Assembly: GCA_934358405.1 (NCBI GenBank) | Contig: CAKRKL010000105.1 | Location: forward strand, 1 to 6,906 | DNA from: an uncultured Blautia sp. | GTDB taxonomy: Bacteria; Bacillota; Clostridia; Lachnospirales; Lachnospiraceae | Direction of reading: 5' to 3' | Length of the DNA stretch: 6,906 nucleotides | Shown here: one piece after another, positions 5,518 to 6,906 of the stretch | How positions within the stretch are numbered: the first letter of the stretch is position 1 | Layout: the number at the start of each line of letters is the position of its first letter | Position numbers and translations under genes: made by a program | Notes under the pieces: generated by a model | Databases searched by the model: none | What the model was told of the DNA's origin: nothing | Seen by the model: only the letters and a program-made list of their open reading frames with translations

Positions 5518-6865
5518 ATGCCGTTTCAAATTTTTTGCGGATATCCTTCATAACAAATATGTAGGAAACGCCTGTAAACACAGCTGCGGCAACCCATGCT
5601 GCCGGGTCGCAGAAGCATGCCAGGGGGTAGCTTGTAAGTGCCATGGAGATCAGTGCGACTACCATCCTGGCAATCAGCTCCGCTACGCCGCCCATCATAG
5701 GAAGGAAACCATAGCCGCAACCCTGCATGGTATTGCGGAATACGAAAATGGTGCTAAGCGGAATATAGAAAATAACACTTAAGTAAATATATGTTTTGGC
5801 CCATGGAAGCACGGTGTTCATATCCACATCACCTGTAAAGAAAAGTCCAAGGGCAGGCTTTAGAAGAACACATACGAGAACAGCTGCTCCAATGGAATAT
5901 ACAACACAGGAAGAAAGAGCAGCCTTCACACCCTGGCGGATACGTCCGATATCCCCCTTACCGAAATTCTGGCCGCTGTAGGCAGCCATAGTCTGTCCCA
6001 TTGCCATCATTCCCTGGGTTACCAGATTCTGTACCTTGCTGGCAGCGGTAAAGGAAGCAACTGCTGTGGAACCGAACAGATTGATCGCAGACTGCATGAT
6101 CATGGTACCGGAGGCAGTAATGGCAAACTGCAGTGCCATCGGAATTCCCATAGACAGCTGATGGCGGCTCTCCTTACCATGCAGCCTCCAGTGCTGTCTT
6201 GCCGGGGCGAGTGTAGGCATTTTGGTGTAGATGTAGACCAGACACAGAATCGCAGATACACCCTGGGAAAGGATGGTAGCGCAGGCGGCACCTGCAACAC
6301 CCATTTTAAAGTTAATGATAAATACAAGGTCAAGAATTACATTAAGCACTGCGGAAAATACCAGGAAAATAAGCGGAATCTTGCTGTTTCCTACCGCACG
6401 CAGGTAGGAGGAAAACAGATTGTAAAAAATGGTTGCAATGATTCCGGCACTGATGATCATAATGTAGGTGTAAGCATCCTGGAAAATATTTTCCGGCGTA
6501 TTCATCAGCTTCAGCAAAGAGTGCATGCCAAGCATACTAAAGGTACTGATAACCGCTGTAAAAATAAGGGAAAGCAAAATACCATTTGCCACACTGATCT
6601 TCACACCCTCTTCGTCACGGGCACCAAACCTTTGGGCAGTTAATACCGAAAAGCCGGCTGTAATTCCCTGAGAAAAGCCGCCTATAAGGAACATGATGGT
6701 TCCCGTGGAGCCAACTGCCGCAAGGGCATCTGAACCGACAAAGCGTCCCACTATGATAGTGTCCGCCATATTATAAAGCTGCTGAAAAATGTTTCCTATA
6801 ATAAGAGGAAGCACAAATTTCAGGATCACAGGCAGCGGTCTGCCTTTGGTCATATCTTTTTCCAT
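5516..6865 (-). CDS. MATE family multidrug/cation antiporter
   Basis: This is a 449-residue integral membrane protein with about twelve hydrophobic segments in two homologous halves (roughly 14-215 and 238-440), the normal size for the family. MATE proteins expel cationic drugs or other organic compounds in exchange for Na+ or H+. Typical family sequence is seen near the N terminus: I-x-G-N-I-F-Q-Q-L-Y-N-M-A-D (23-35), then V-G-R-F-V-G (39-44) and A-L-A-A-V-G (47-52). Also typical are L-R-A-x-G-N-S-K (155-162), G-V-A-G-A-A-C-A-T (189-197), and R-N-T-M-Q-G-C-G (377-384) in the second half. A TTG at 6871 would add two residues, but AGAGGGG (6879-6873) lies 7 bases before the ATG at 6865, so that start is preferred. 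The gene is convergent with the M14-like gene, 38 bases apart. No regulator is adjacent in the window, and the substrate cannot be told from sequence. Confidence 0.93.
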   Translation of the reverse strand: MEKDMTKGRPLPVILKFVLPLIIGNIFQQLYNMADTIIVGRFVGSDALAAVGSTGTIMFLIGGFSQGITAGFSVLTAQRFGARDEEGVKISVANGILLSLIFTAVISTFSMLGMHSLLKLMNTPENIFQDAYTYIMIISAGIIATIFYNLFSSYLRAVGNSKIPLIFLVFSAVLNVILDLVFIINFKMGVAGAACATILSQGVSAILCLVYIYTKMPTLAPARQHWRLHGKESRHQLSMGIPMALQFAITASGTMIMQSAINLFGSTAVASFTAASKVQNLVTQGMMAMGQTMAAYSGQNFGKGDIGRIRQGVKAALSSCVVYSIGAAVLVCVLLKPALGLFFTGDVDMNTVLPWAKTYIYLSVIFYIPLSTIFVFRNTMQGCGYGFLPMMGGVAELIARMVVALISMALTSYPLACFCDPAAWVAAAVFTGVSYIFVMKDIRKKFETA

Positions 6866-6872
6866 TATCAAT

Positions 6873-6879
6873 CCCCTCT
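6873..6879 (-). promoter_or_regulatory. Shine-Dalgarno that sets the MATE start
   Basis: On the minus strand, AGAGGGG ends 7 bases before the ATG at 6865. It is only one base from the alternative TTG at 6871, which makes that start unlikely. Confidence 0.7.
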
Positions 6880-6891
6880 TTTTTCAAAAAA

Positions 6892-6897
6892 ATAATA
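6892..6897 (-). promoter_or_regulatory. Possible -10 box for the MATE gene
   Basis: On the minus strand, TATTAT (6897 to 6892) matches the -10 consensus at five of six bases, about 26 bases before the start codon. The matching -35 region would fall beyond the window edge. The surrounding A/T-rich sequence makes chance matches easy. Confidence 0.3.
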
Positions 6898-6906
6898 CAA
6901 AAAAAT

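Noticed and set aside
6161..6643. A 160-codon plus-strand open frame inside the MATE gene
   Set aside because: It is antisense to conserved transmembrane segments of the transporter, its composition is hydrophilic and unlike any family known to me, and it has no convincing start site.

Overview
The window looks like a chromosomal segment from a gut-type Firmicute, most likely a member of the Lachnospiraceae (class Clostridia). This is inferred from strong AGGAGG ribosome binding sites, moderate G+C, a short DUF896 protein, and a large secreted protein with E/P/T-rich linkers and a Lachnospiraceae-style C-terminal anchor (R-T-A-D-N-S-P-I, one hydrophobic helix, basic tail). No mobile element, CRISPR array, tRNA or rRNA was seen.

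Layout. Positions 45-2059 (+) hold a tight three-gene operon: a DUF896 (UPF0291) protein, 5-formyltetrahydrofolate cyclo-ligase, and glutamate-5-semialdehyde dehydrogenase (proA). The genes overlap by 23 and 8 bases, so their translation is probably coupled. The operon promoter lies left of the window. Directly after the proA stop is a good extended -10 promoter (2061-2089). It drives a 758-residue secreted, probably wall-anchored protein (2147-4423), which ends at a textbook intrinsic terminator (4441-4468). A 5' leader with a long hairpin that reaches into the Shine-Dalgarno (4482-4543) then precedes a 307-residue protein with the M14 metallocarboxypeptidase fold (4554-5477). In that protein all three zinc ligands and the catalytic glutamate appear to be replaced. 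Convergent to it, on the minus strand, is a complete MATE-family multidrug/cation antiporter (5516-6865).

How the genes relate. The first three genes are housekeeping: one-carbon folate salvage, the second step of proline synthesis, and a small conserved protein of unknown role. The surface protein, the M14-like protein and the MATE transporter look like independent transcription units. Nothing in the sequence ties them into one pathway.

The items most worth a second look are the apparently inactive M14 homologue with its structured leader, and the non-canonical sorting signal and unrecognised C-terminal domain of the surface protein. I do not see clear evidence for a new multi-gene system.
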